Below the pieces are notes generated by a model that saw only the letters and a list, made by a program, of their open reading frames with translations, was not told where the DNA came from and ran no database searches. Below, piece after piece: positions 54,500 through 62,055 of a stretch of DNA of 64,000 nucleotides (the stretch's first letter is position 1; each line of letters starts with the position of its first letter). Origin of the DNA: Bifidobacterium sp. ESL0800. Lineage in GTDB: Bacteria > Actinomycetota > Actinomycetes > Actinomycetales > Bifidobacteriaceae. The stretch lies in assembly GCF_029395355.1 (NCBI RefSeq), contig NZ_CP113913.1, positions 1,178,001-1,242,000 of the forward strand, read 5' to 3'. Position numbers and translations under genes: made by a program.

Positions 54500-54541
54500 A
54501 ACCCGTACAGCCGTCATCATAGACAGCCGTACGGGTTTCTT
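54500..54541 (+). terminator. Terminator after the VKOR gene
   Basis: AACCCGTAC (54500-54508) pairs perfectly with GTACGGGTT (54529-54537), then TCTTTGT. Starts 24 nt after the stop. Confidence 0.8.
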
Positions 54542-54630
54542 TGTACTCGAACACCGATCTTCAATACCGGTCTTTCCCGTTTGCTTTTGTGGCGTTCAGA
54601 TTGTTGTAGGCTATAAAACGCTTCCGCCTT

Positions 54631-55530
54631 TTACAGCAGCTCCACCTTCGCCACGATTACAGCGGCACCGGTAAGCAGTACGTCGTCGTCGCTGACGTCG
54701 ACATGCACGAGCCCGCCGCGAATGGCGATGTCCCAATGACTCACTCCGGTTTTCGCTCTCAACGTCACCGCTGTGGCGCCAAGCCCGGTGCCGCAGGAAA
54801 GCGTTTCCCCGCACCCACGTTCATTGACCCGCATCGTGGCACGACCCGTGTCGGCGGCTTTGTCACAGGCGTCGATACGCACGAATTCAGCGTTCTGATC
54901 GGTCTCGATTGACGGCATGACCGTCGGCTTGACGACGAGATTCAGATCCTCGAGCGCAGGAAGCGTGGCCTTGCCGTCTTGAAGGACGGATACGACGTGG
55001 GGATTGCCCATATCCACAAAAGTCCCAGCGGCCTCACCAACAGTCCCGGCAATGGTGACCTTATAGGTGTCCAACTCACCGATCCTGCCGGCTCCCAAGC
55101 TCACTTGAAACACATCGTCGCCGTATGGCGCCGCCGCACCCAGCGAAAGCAACGTTTTGATTCCGGCTCGCGTACCCAGTCTGAAAGGCGCGCCGCCCGG
55201 GGCCTCGGCAAAGCCGGCGCGTTGGGCGAGCAACGTCGTCACACGGGTACCGTTGCCGCACATCTCCGCCAGGGTCCCGTCGGCATTGCGATAGTCCATG
55301 AACCATTGCGCATCGCCGTCGCGGCAAAGCGCCACCTGAAAAGCGGAAAGGTCGCTGACATACTCCGGTTTCGTCAGACGTATCAGGCCGTCGGCACCAA
55401 TGCCGAAATGACGGTCGCAGACATGGCGAACCTCGTCGCCGGTCGGCTCGAAACGGCCCTCGCGGTCGATGTAGATGACGAAATCGTTGCCGGTACCGTG
55501 GCCTTTATAGACGAAGTGCGGAAGACTCAT
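54631..55530 (-). CDS. dapF: Diaminopimelate epimerase
   Basis: 299-residue cofactor-free epimerase making meso-diaminopimelate for lysine and, in some species, peptidoglycan. Both catalytic Cys are in place: AEMCGNGTRV and ETLSCGTGLGA. N-terminus FVYKGHGTGNDFV. ATG at 55530 gives the family length; ribosome site weak. Divergent from murI, 216 bp apart. Bifidobacterial walls mostly use Lys or Orn, so the lysine pathway is the likely use. Confidence 0.94.
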   Translation of the reverse strand: MSLPHFVYKGHGTGNDFVIYIDREGRFEPTGDEVRHVCDRHFGIGADGLIRLTKPEYVSDLSAFQVALCRDGDAQWFMDYRNADGTLAEMCGNGTRVTTLLAQRAGFAEAPGGAPFRLGTRAGIKTLLSLGAAAPYGDDVFQVSLGAGRIGELDTYKVTIAGTVGEAAGTFVDMGNPHVVSVLQDGKATLPALEDLNLVVKPTVMPSIETDQNAEFVRIDACDKAADTGRATMRVNERGCGETLSCGTGLGATAVTLRAKTGVSHWDIAIRGGLVHVDVSDDDVLLTGAAVIVAKVELL

Positions 55531-55746
55531 AAGCGACAGTCTACCTGTTGCCACGCTCAAGGGCGGCAAGTGAACGTGTCGGGATGCACCATCCGCCCGA
55601 GCCGGGCGCCGAGCGCCGCCGCAGCAGCAGATCCGACGATTCATCCAATTGGCTATCATGTGCATGTTCGTTGAAAACGATAGGATACAACAGCGAAATC
55701 GCTAAGCTTAGATCAGAACGGTTAGATCGTGGTGAAAGAGGACAGC

Positions 55747-56523
55747 ATGGCATCAAACGCTCCGATAGGCGTGTTCGACTCGGGACTGGGCGGTATCTCG
55801 GTGGTGCGGGAAATACGCAGGCAAATGCCGAACGAGCGCATCATCTATTTCGGCGATTCGGCCAACGCCCCGTACGGTACCAAGACGCCTGAAAAGGTGC
55901 GCAGACTTTCCTTCGCCATCGTCGAACGCTTCGTGCGCCTGGGCGTCAAGGCCATCGTCATCGCCTGCAACACCGCCACTTCGGCCGCCGTCGATGATCT
56001 GCGGGCGACCTACGACCTGCCCATCATCAGTATGGAACCGGCGCTGAAAGTGGCATGCGACCGTGGGAACGGAACACCGCAACGCGTCATCGTCGCCGCC
56101 ACCCCGCTGACGCTTCGTGAAAAGAAGTTCACCGCGTTGATGCACCGTTTCAGCGCCACCAACACCATCTACCGCCAGCCTTGCCCGGACCTCGTGGAAA
56201 TCGTGGAGCACGACCGGCTGGAAGACCACGAGCTGGTCATGGCCACCTTGCATCGCTATTTTGACGGCTATGACCTCGGCTCCATCGACTCCGTGGTGCT
56301 CGGCTGCACGCATTTCGTCTTTTACCGCGACTATTTCCGGCAGCTGCTTCCCGCCTCCACCGCCATCATCGACGGCAATGAAGGCACCGCCCGTCATCTG
56401 CACGACCTGCTCGAAGCCTCCGATGAGCTGACCGATCCCACCGCCGTTGGCAGCGTGACGCTTCAGAACTCGGACACCAGCGAGCGCATGGCCGCCCTGG
56501 CCGCCAAACGCCTCGACTTCTGA
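55747..56523 (+). CDS. murI: Glutamate racemase
   Basis: 258-residue racemase providing D-glutamate for peptidoglycan. Catalytic Cys in [10 protein letters not shown] (about 73) and LGCTHF (about 185); N-terminus [16 protein letters not shown] at 55747 with AGAGGA upstream; a GTG 18 bases earlier is in frame but without a site. Confidence 0.95.
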   Translation: MASNAPIGVFDSGLGGISVVREIRRQMPNERIIYFGDSANAPYGTKTPEKVRRLSFAIVERFVRLGVKAIVIACNTATSAAVDDLRATYDLPIISMEPALKVACDRGNGTPQRVIVAATPLTLREKKFTALMHRFSATNTIYRQPCPDLVEIVEHDRLEDHELVMATLHRYFDGYDLGSIDSVVLGCTHFVFYRDYFRQLLPASTAIIDGNEGTARHLHDLLEASDELTDPTAVGSVTLQNSDTSERMAALAAKRLDF

Positions 56524-56690
56524 TCGGTTGTCAAACCTGTCTTTGCGCTTCGCGGACCTTCCTGAAGCGATAATTCGTCACCATATCACCGTTTGCACAA
56601 CCTCCGGCCAAGGGCGAAACAATGTCCGTAAGGCGGACGTATGCTCGGTTAACCAAACAGCATGACTTCGGCTTTGAAGGAAGGTAAGAG

Positions 56691-57536
56691 ATGACGAAAA
56701 CTGCTTTGATCGACGTCGGCGGGGGCTTCCGTTCCATTTTCGGTGCGGGCGTGATGGACAAGCTCATGGACCTCGGCATCGCCGTCGACAAGTGCTACGG
56801 CGTCTCCGCGGGCAGCGCGAACATGATCTCCTATATCTCCGGCCAGCGCGGACGCACCTATACGTTCTATACGCAGTATGCCAGCCGCAAGGAATACGCG
56901 AGCGCCGACAACTTCATCAAGCTGCACAATTACGCCAATCTGGACTACATCTACGGCACGCTTTCGAATTCCGACGGCGAATATCCGGTGGATTATACGG
57001 CCTTCGCCGCCTCCCCTACCAAGTTCACCGTGGTGGCCTGCGACGCCCGCAACGGCTACGCGCGCTATTTCGACAAGTCGGATGTGCACCAGGACGACTA
57101 CGACATCATGAAAGCCTCCAGCGCGGTGCCGGTGGCCTGCGAACCCTACGTCATCGACGGGGTTCCCTATTACGACGGCGGCATCGCCGACCCGATTCCG
57201 GTCGAACTGGCAGTGCGCGAAGGCTACGACCGCATCGTGCTCATCCTCACCCACCGGCGTGATTTTGTGCGCGAGGCCAAGAAGGACGCCGCGCCCGCAG
57301 CGCTGCTGAAGCGGACATACCCCGCTGCCGCGGAACGGCTCAAGAACCGCTATCGCACCTACAACGAGGAGATGCAGGTCGCCGAAAAGCTTGCCTCCGA
57401 GGGCAAGGTGCTGATCCTGGCACCCGACGACCTGTGCGGGCTCGATACGCTGAGCAAGACCGACGAAGGCCTGGAAGCGATGTACCGCAAGGGACTCGAT
57501 GCGGCCGATGCCATCCCCGAGTTTCTTGCCAGCTGA
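56691..57536 (+). CDS. Patatin-like phospholipase family protein
   Basis: 281 residues, no signal peptide or membrane helix. Patatin dyad visible: Ser39 in GVSAGS and Asp in YYDGGIADP (about 163); oxyanion loop GGGFRS near 10-15. Similar to bacterial YjjU-type patatins, cytoplasmic acyl hydrolases of unknown substrate. AAGGAAGG before the ATG. Confidence 0.92.
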   Translation: MTKTALIDVGGGFRSIFGAGVMDKLMDLGIAVDKCYGVSAGSANMISYISGQRGRTYTFYTQYASRKEYASADNFIKLHNYANLDYIYGTLSNSDGEYPVDYTAFAASPTKFTVVACDARNGYARYFDKSDVHQDDYDIMKASSAVPVACEPYVIDGVPYYDGGIADPIPVELAVREGYDRIVLILTHRRDFVREAKKDAAPAALLKRTYPAAAERLKNRYRTYNEEMQVAEKLASEGKVLILAPDDLCGLDTLSKTDEGLEAMYRKGLDAADAIPEFLAS

Positions 57537-57879
57537 CGGCCGAAGGAACCGATCTCATACCAGTGCAGGGAAACTGCCGCTTACGACCATTCACCCCCCA
57601 GCAACAACATGCAAACCTGCCGGAAAACGGACTGCCGCAGCAGCGCACATGCAGTTTTCCCAGCACCGCTATGTTCAACAATTGGCAGCATAAGCGTTGG
57701 GCGGACTCCACAGATGAGTGAGGAATCCGCCCAACGTAATGACACGACGTTGTGCCTAGGCCAATTGTCCAAATATCTGGACATCTTGACCAATATTGTC
57801 CATTATAGTAAACAAATTGTGACTCCGCTCACAAATCAGCAAAATTGTGGACCTTGTCGCGAACCTTGCCGATCCGTCT
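57537..57879. other. 343-bp convergent intergenic region with hairpin, dyads and a promoter-like site
   Basis: No convincing gene. Contents: an 11-bp hairpin (57695-57705 with 57726-57736); a dyad TGTCCA/TGGACA (57766-57783); on the minus strand a TATAAT (57807-57802); and a CRP-like dyad TTGTGA-N6-TCACAA (57817-57834). A minus-strand RNA starting near 57795 would meet the hairpin after about 60 nt. A 70-codon minus frame (57581-57793, TTG start) has no protein-like pattern. Confidence 0.4.
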
Positions 57880-58776
57880 CTACTTCGCCTCGTTGGAGGT
57901 GACCATGGCCTTGGTGACCTCGTCGAAGAGCTGCTGGTAGCCGCCGGGTGTGGAGGCAGGAAGCACCACCGTCTTGGCATTGCCGGATTCGCTCAGCGAG
58001 CGCATCACGTCGAGGTACTGGTTGAAGAGCACCACATTGTTGACGTCGGCGATGTTCATGCCCACGGCCTGCAGGCTCTTGATCTGGTCGACGATGCCGT
58101 TGGCGATCTCGCGGCGGTAGTTGGCCTGGCCCTCGCCCTGCAGACGGGTCTTTTCGGCGTCGGCGGTGGCCTGCGTCTCGATCTGGATGCGCTGGGCATC
58201 GGCGCGCTGGCGGGTGGCTTCCTTCTCGCGCTGGGCGGCGTTGATGGAATCCATCGCGGTCTTGACCGCAGGGCTCGGGTCGATGGCGGTGATCAGCGTC
58301 TTGACGACGGTGAAACCGAACTTCGCCATCTCGCCGCCCACCGTCTTCTGCACGTCGGCGGCCACGTCGTCCTTCTTGGCGAACGCGTCGTCGAGCGAGA
58401 GCGCGGGGATGGCGCTACGCAACGCGTCCTCGACGTAGCTGCGCAGCTGGCCGGCCGGATCGCGCAGCTCGTAGTATGCGGTGGCCACGTTGTTGGGATC
58501 GACACGGAACTGCGTGGAGGCGACGACGGTGACAAAGACGTTGTCGAGCGTCTTGGTCTCGAGTTTGACGTTCAGCTGGTTGACGCGCATGTTGGTCTTG
58601 GTGGCGATGCGGTCGACGAACGGAATCTTGAGATGAATACCGGCCAATTGCACCTTCAGGAACTTGCCGAAACGCTCGATGACATACGCCTGCTGCTGCG
58701 GCACCACGAAAATACCGGCGATGATGAGCGCGATGATGATTACCAGAACGACAATCAGGAAGATAAGTCCTACCAT
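57880..58776 (-). CDS. SPFH/band 7 membrane protein (stomatin-like)
   Basis: 298 residues. One N-terminal membrane helix (about 3-24), SPFH domain (about 25-180, beginning VVPQQQAYVIERFGKF), a coiled coil of Ala/Glu/Gln/Arg (about 190-240) and a C-terminal segment. Such proteins form membrane-microdomain rings and often pair with an NfeD protein, which is absent here. ATG at 58776 with AAAGGAAAA upstream. Confidence 0.93.
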   Translation of the reverse strand: MVGLIFLIVVLVIIIALIIAGIFVVPQQQAYVIERFGKFLKVQLAGIHLKIPFVDRIATKTNMRVNQLNVKLETKTLDNVFVTVVASTQFRVDPNNVATAYYELRDPAGQLRSYVEDALRSAIPALSLDDAFAKKDDVAADVQKTVGGEMAKFGFTVVKTLITAIDPSPAVKTAMDSINAAQREKEATRQRADAQRIQIETQATADAEKTRLQGEGQANYRREIANGIVDQIKSLQAVGMNIADVNNVVLFNQYLDVMRSLSESGNAKTVVLPASTPGGYQQLFDEVTKAMVTSNEAK

Positions 58777-59023
58777 GATTTTCCTTTCCAACCCTTAACC
58801 TTCACAACAACACAAGCAATGCCGCCACCACGTCATCGGTCATGTGGCACCCTTTAGTCAAGCGTACCAGAACCCCTAAGGGCCTTGCGTATGGATAGCC
58901 CATGAGGCAGAAAGACCAATATTGAAAAGTCGACGGATTGCGCGTCAAAAGAAAATTCCATACCACATCTCCGGCCATGACAGCGGCGCGGAGCCGAAAT
59001 CGAAACCTTACCTCATCCGCAAC

Positions 59024-59956
59024 CTAGACCAGCATGCCAAGCAGCAGAAGCCCCAGGCTTACGGCCATCATGCCGGCCGTGTGGATGAAAGCCCAACCCG
59101 GTTTGCCGCCGAGTATCAGCTTCGCCCCTTCCACGCTGGCGGTGCTGAACGTCGAATAACCTCCAAGGAGCCCCGACGCAAGAAGATATTGCACCGTCGA
59201 CGATCCGGTATTTCTCGCGCACCAACCGGTCACCAGGCCCATCGCGAGGCTCGCGGTAAGGTTGACGGCAATCGTGCCGCAGGGAAGGGGAAGACGGATA
59301 TGGCTGTTGACCCACGCATCGACGCCGTAGCGCGCAAAAGCACCCAGGCCGCCGAGCAGCGAGGCCACAACCAACAGAACCAGCGCGCCGCCTTCCCGCC
59401 AATGACTCCAATCGGACAACAGCGCCAAAAGGACAAAACAGAAGAAGATGATGAAAGCGACCGTCATCAATGGGCGGCGATCGGGTTCTGCCGAGTCGCT
59501 GAATTCGACAGGCTGCGATGCGTTGATCCTGACGCGGCGTTTGCCAAAGACTTCGCCGATCTTCAACCCCAACATCGCGCACAAAAGACCGAAGATTATG
59601 CTGCCCAGCAGATACGACATGGCAACGCCCAAATGTCCGCCATTGACACGCTTCGCGACTTCAAGCATAAACGTGCTATACGTGGTGTACCCGCCGATCA
59701 GGCCGGTGCCGAGGCCAAGTCTCGTCATCTTCCATGTTCCGATATCCGCACCAAGACGGGACATATACGCCGTGACAAATCCGAGGAAGGCAGCCCCGGA
59801 AAGATTGATGCCCATCGTCATCGAAGGCCAGGCTGCATCGACAGGCGGCATCGCGCCCAAAGCCAAGCGGACCAAGGAACCGCAGGCCCCTCCCACAACA
59901 AGGCTTATCGCGATCATGGCAGACATTGCATTGACAGTTTTCGCCTTACCGCCCAT
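59024..59956 (-). CDS. crcB: Fused two-domain CrcB/Fluc fluoride channel (FEX-like)
   Basis: 310 residues formed of two CrcB domains in one chain. Domain 1 has NLSGAAFLGF and GGYTTYSTF; domain 2 has NLTASLAMGL and GGYSTFSTAS, the conserved Asn and Phe/Thr-Ser fluoride-path elements. Each has four helices. Between them a polar linker and an extra helix (MTVAFIIFFCFVLLALL, about 165-182) would turn domain 2 the other way round, as in eukaryotic FEX. GAGAGGGGG before the ATG at 59956. Expels toxic fluoride. Confidence 0.9.
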   Translation of the reverse strand: MGGKAKTVNAMSAMIAISLVVGGACGSLVRLALGAMPPVDAAWPSMTMGINLSGAAFLGFVTAYMSRLGADIGTWKMTRLGLGTGLIGGYTTYSTFMLEVAKRVNGGHLGVAMSYLLGSIIFGLLCAMLGLKIGEVFGKRRVRINASQPVEFSDSAEPDRRPLMTVAFIIFFCFVLLALLSDWSHWREGGALVLLVVASLLGGLGAFARYGVDAWVNSHIRLPLPCGTIAVNLTASLAMGLVTGWCARNTGSSTVQYLLASGLLGGYSTFSTASVEGAKLILGGKPGWAFIHTAGMMAVSLGLLLLGMLV

Positions 59957-60369
59957 GCTCACCCCCTCTCATACCCTCGACACTGCGTCCGGAGTCGATG
60001 GGTGCATGCGTGAACATCGGTGAGCCGAAAGCATCATTCATGGTCCCCCAAAAAGTATCTCGGCAAGCCGACAATCGACGTCATACATACAGCAGTCGGC
60101 AAATGTCATAATACATAAAATTTCGGTATGCGCTTCTTGCGAGGAACGATATGTAAAAATTCGACATTTATCGTGGGCCATCGCAAAATACTTGCCGTTA
60201 TCGTATTTCAAGGTATGAATTCGGCTGAGAAATCAAACTTAAAACGTTTTAACCAATCCATAACCGCAACGAAACCGTCGAGTCTTTTAGGTATTATATT
60301 TGAAAAGGACAAGCATCACCCTTTTGTGAAGTAATACAGGGTTCCTGGAAATCGTCAAAGGGAGTTTTC
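59957..60369. other. 413-bp divergent region between crcB and the NADH oxidase
   Basis: AT-rich regulatory region without a gene. Holds a 14-bp palindrome at 60239-60252, a TATTAT at 60292-60297 that may serve the oxidase, and its ribosome site AAGGGAG near 60358. I looked for the fluoride riboswitch pattern before crcB and did not find it. Confidence 0.4.
60239..60252. promoter_or_regulatory. Palindromic operator candidate upstream of the NADH oxidase
   Basis: TTAAAACGTTTTAA, a perfect 14-bp palindrome with a central CG step, the shape of LacI/CcpA-family operators. It lies 40 bp upstream of TATTAT and 118 bp upstream of the oxidase ATG. Confidence 0.45.
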
Positions 60370-61782
60370 ATGACTACAGTCGCCGTCATTGGTTGCACGC
60401 ACGCCGGAACGTTTGCCGCCACTTCCATTCTTCGTAACCATCCCGACTGGACGGTAGACGTATTCGAAAAGAACGACACCGTCTCCTTCCTCTCCTGCGG
60501 CATCGCCCTGTGGGTGGGCAACCACGTCAGCAGCACGGAAAAGATGTTCTATACCTCGCCCCAAGAGCTTGAAAAGGCCGGTGCGCACATGCACATGCGT
60601 CATGAGGTCAACGACATCAACGTCAAAGGCAAAAAACTCGAAGCCACCGATCTCGAAACCGGCAAATCCAAGCAATACCGCTTCGACAAACTCGTCATCA
60701 CCACCGGGTCCTCCCCCGCCACACCGTTCATCCAAGGCCTGCGCGAAGCATTGGACAACGGCCAGGCGATGCTGTGCAAAGACTACAACGACGGAAAGCG
60801 CATCGTCGAACGCACGAAGAGCATCAAGTCGGTCGTGGTGGTCGGTGCCGGATATATCGGCTGCGAGCTCGCCGAACAGCTGAGCACCCGCGGCATCAAG
60901 GTCACGCTGGTCGACGCCCTGCCGCATGTACTCGACAACAACTACGACGAAAACGTCACCGATCAGGCCGAGGCGGCATTCAAGGACCACGGCGTCACCT
61001 TGGCCATGAATCAGAAGGTTGTCGCTTTCCGTCCCGAGTTCGGCAGCGACGGCGTTGAATCCAGGGTCACCGTCGTCACCGAACTCGGGGAATATACCGC
61101 TGATCTGGCCGTCTTGGGGGCCGGTTTCGTGCCGAACACGAGCCTCGTCTCCGCCCAGCTGCGCACGCTTGGCTACGGTGCCATCATCGTCGACAAATAT
61201 ATGCGTGCCGCCACCCCCGAAAACGACATCCTCGATGACGTCTTCGCCGCCGGCGACTGCGCGACTGTGCATTACAACCCGACAAACACCGACGAATATC
61301 GTCCCCTGGCCACCAACGCCATCCGCGAAGCGTCGCTGATCGGAGAAAACATCGAAGAGCCCACCAAGGAATACGCCGGCACACAGGCTACCAGCGCCAT
61401 CCAGCTCTATGATCTGTCGATGTCTTCCAGCGGGATGACCCTCGATTTGGCCAATCGGCGTCATATCGAGGCGGAGGCTGTGACCATAGAGGAAAACTAC
61501 CGTCCGGAATTCATGCTTTCCACCACTCCCGTCATCGCAACCATCGTTTACGAACGCGCCACCGGTCGCATTCTCGGAGCCCAGTTTGCAGCGAAGCATG
61601 ACATCTCAATGGCCGCGAACCTTATCTCCGTGGCAATCCAAGCAGGATTCACCGTTGACCAGCTGGCGGGTACCGACATGCTCTTCCAGCCCAACTTCGA
61701 CAAGCCGGTCAACTTCGTCAGCTCCCTGGCCATGACCGCCGCAGCCAAGCGCAGCGGTGAGCTCCAGGCCGGCAAACGCTAG
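60370..61782 (+). CDS. FAD-dependent NADH oxidase / CoA-disulfide reductase family protein
   Basis: 470 residues. N-terminal FAD-binding fold (VAVIGCTHAG, His11), single redox Cys43 in SFLSCGI, second Rossmann fold for NADH (VVVVGAGYIGCELAE, about 156-170), FAD site DVFAAGDCAT, and dimerisation domain from about 335. This matches water-forming NADH oxidases, which consume oxygen and regenerate NAD in anaerobes; CoA-disulfide reductase is the other option. AAGGGAG six bases before the ATG. Confidence 0.93.
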   Translation: MTTVAVIGCTHAGTFAATSILRNHPDWTVDVFEKNDTVSFLSCGIALWVGNHVSSTEKMFYTSPQELEKAGAHMHMRHEVNDINVKGKKLEATDLETGKSKQYRFDKLVITTGSSPATPFIQGLREALDNGQAMLCKDYNDGKRIVERTKSIKSVVVVGAGYIGCELAEQLSTRGIKVTLVDALPHVLDNNYDENVTDQAEAAFKDHGVTLAMNQKVVAFRPEFGSDGVESRVTVVTELGEYTADLAVLGAGFVPNTSLVSAQLRTLGYGAIIVDKYMRAATPENDILDDVFAAGDCATVHYNPTNTDEYRPLATNAIREASLIGENIEEPTKEYAGTQATSAIQLYDLSMSSSGMTLDLANRRHIEAEAVTIEENYRPEFMLSTTPVIATIVYERATGRILGAQFAAKHDISMAANLISVAIQAGFTVDQLAGTDMLFQPNFDKPVNFVSSLAMTAAAKRSGELQAGKR

Positions 61783-61808
61783 TCCGGCGTCACAATACCA
61801 ACGAGACA

Positions 61809-61850
61809 TTCGGCCCCGCCCACAAGACCTGACTTGCTGGCGGGGCCGAA
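61809..61850 (+). terminator. GC-rich hairpin after the NADH oxidase
   Basis: Perfect 12-bp stem TTCGGCCCCGCC (61809-61820) with GGCGGGGCCGAA (61839-61850), 18-nt loop, 26 nt after the stop. No U-run, so a weak or Rho-assisted terminator. Confidence 0.65.
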
Positions 61851-61865
61851 CTGTTGGTAAGGGAT

Positions 61866-62033
61866 GTAGAGACACTCACAGAATCAGAGCCGAAATCGTG
61901 ACTATCTCCGCGAATCCGTATGAGATACAGAGATAATCACAGAATCAGGGCGAATAATGTGATTATCTCTGCAGATTCGTGCGAGATGCAGAGATAATCA
62001 CAGAAAACGGCACATTTTCGTGATTATCTCTGC
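61866..62033. repeat. Three tandem 61-bp stem-loop repeats
   Basis: Three units at a 61-bp period, each an inverted repeat with an 18-nt loop. Unit 1: 61866-61879 with 61898-61911, imperfect. Unit 2: 61928-61940 with 61959-61971, perfect 13 bp. Unit 3: 61988-62001 with 62020-62033, perfect 14 bp. Arms share GAGATAATCAC and GTGATTATCTC; loops begin AGAA. They fill the gap between the convergent oxidase and permease genes. Confidence 0.85.
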
Positions 62034-62055
62034 ACGGACGCCGATGCCAGCCGAA

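Noticed and set aside
57581..57793. 70-codon minus-strand frame in the patatin-SPFH gap
   Set aside because: TTG start, no ribosome site, runs through the hairpin, and its residue pattern is not protein-like.
59957..60100. Fluoride (crcB motif) riboswitch before the fused channel
   Set aside because: No GGxGAUGxxGUUC-type core or supporting pseudoknot was seen in the leader on the minus strand.
61866..62033. CRISPR array
   Set aside because: Only three units, each itself a full palindrome with an 18-nt loop; no non-repetitive spacers of uniform length and no cas genes nearby.
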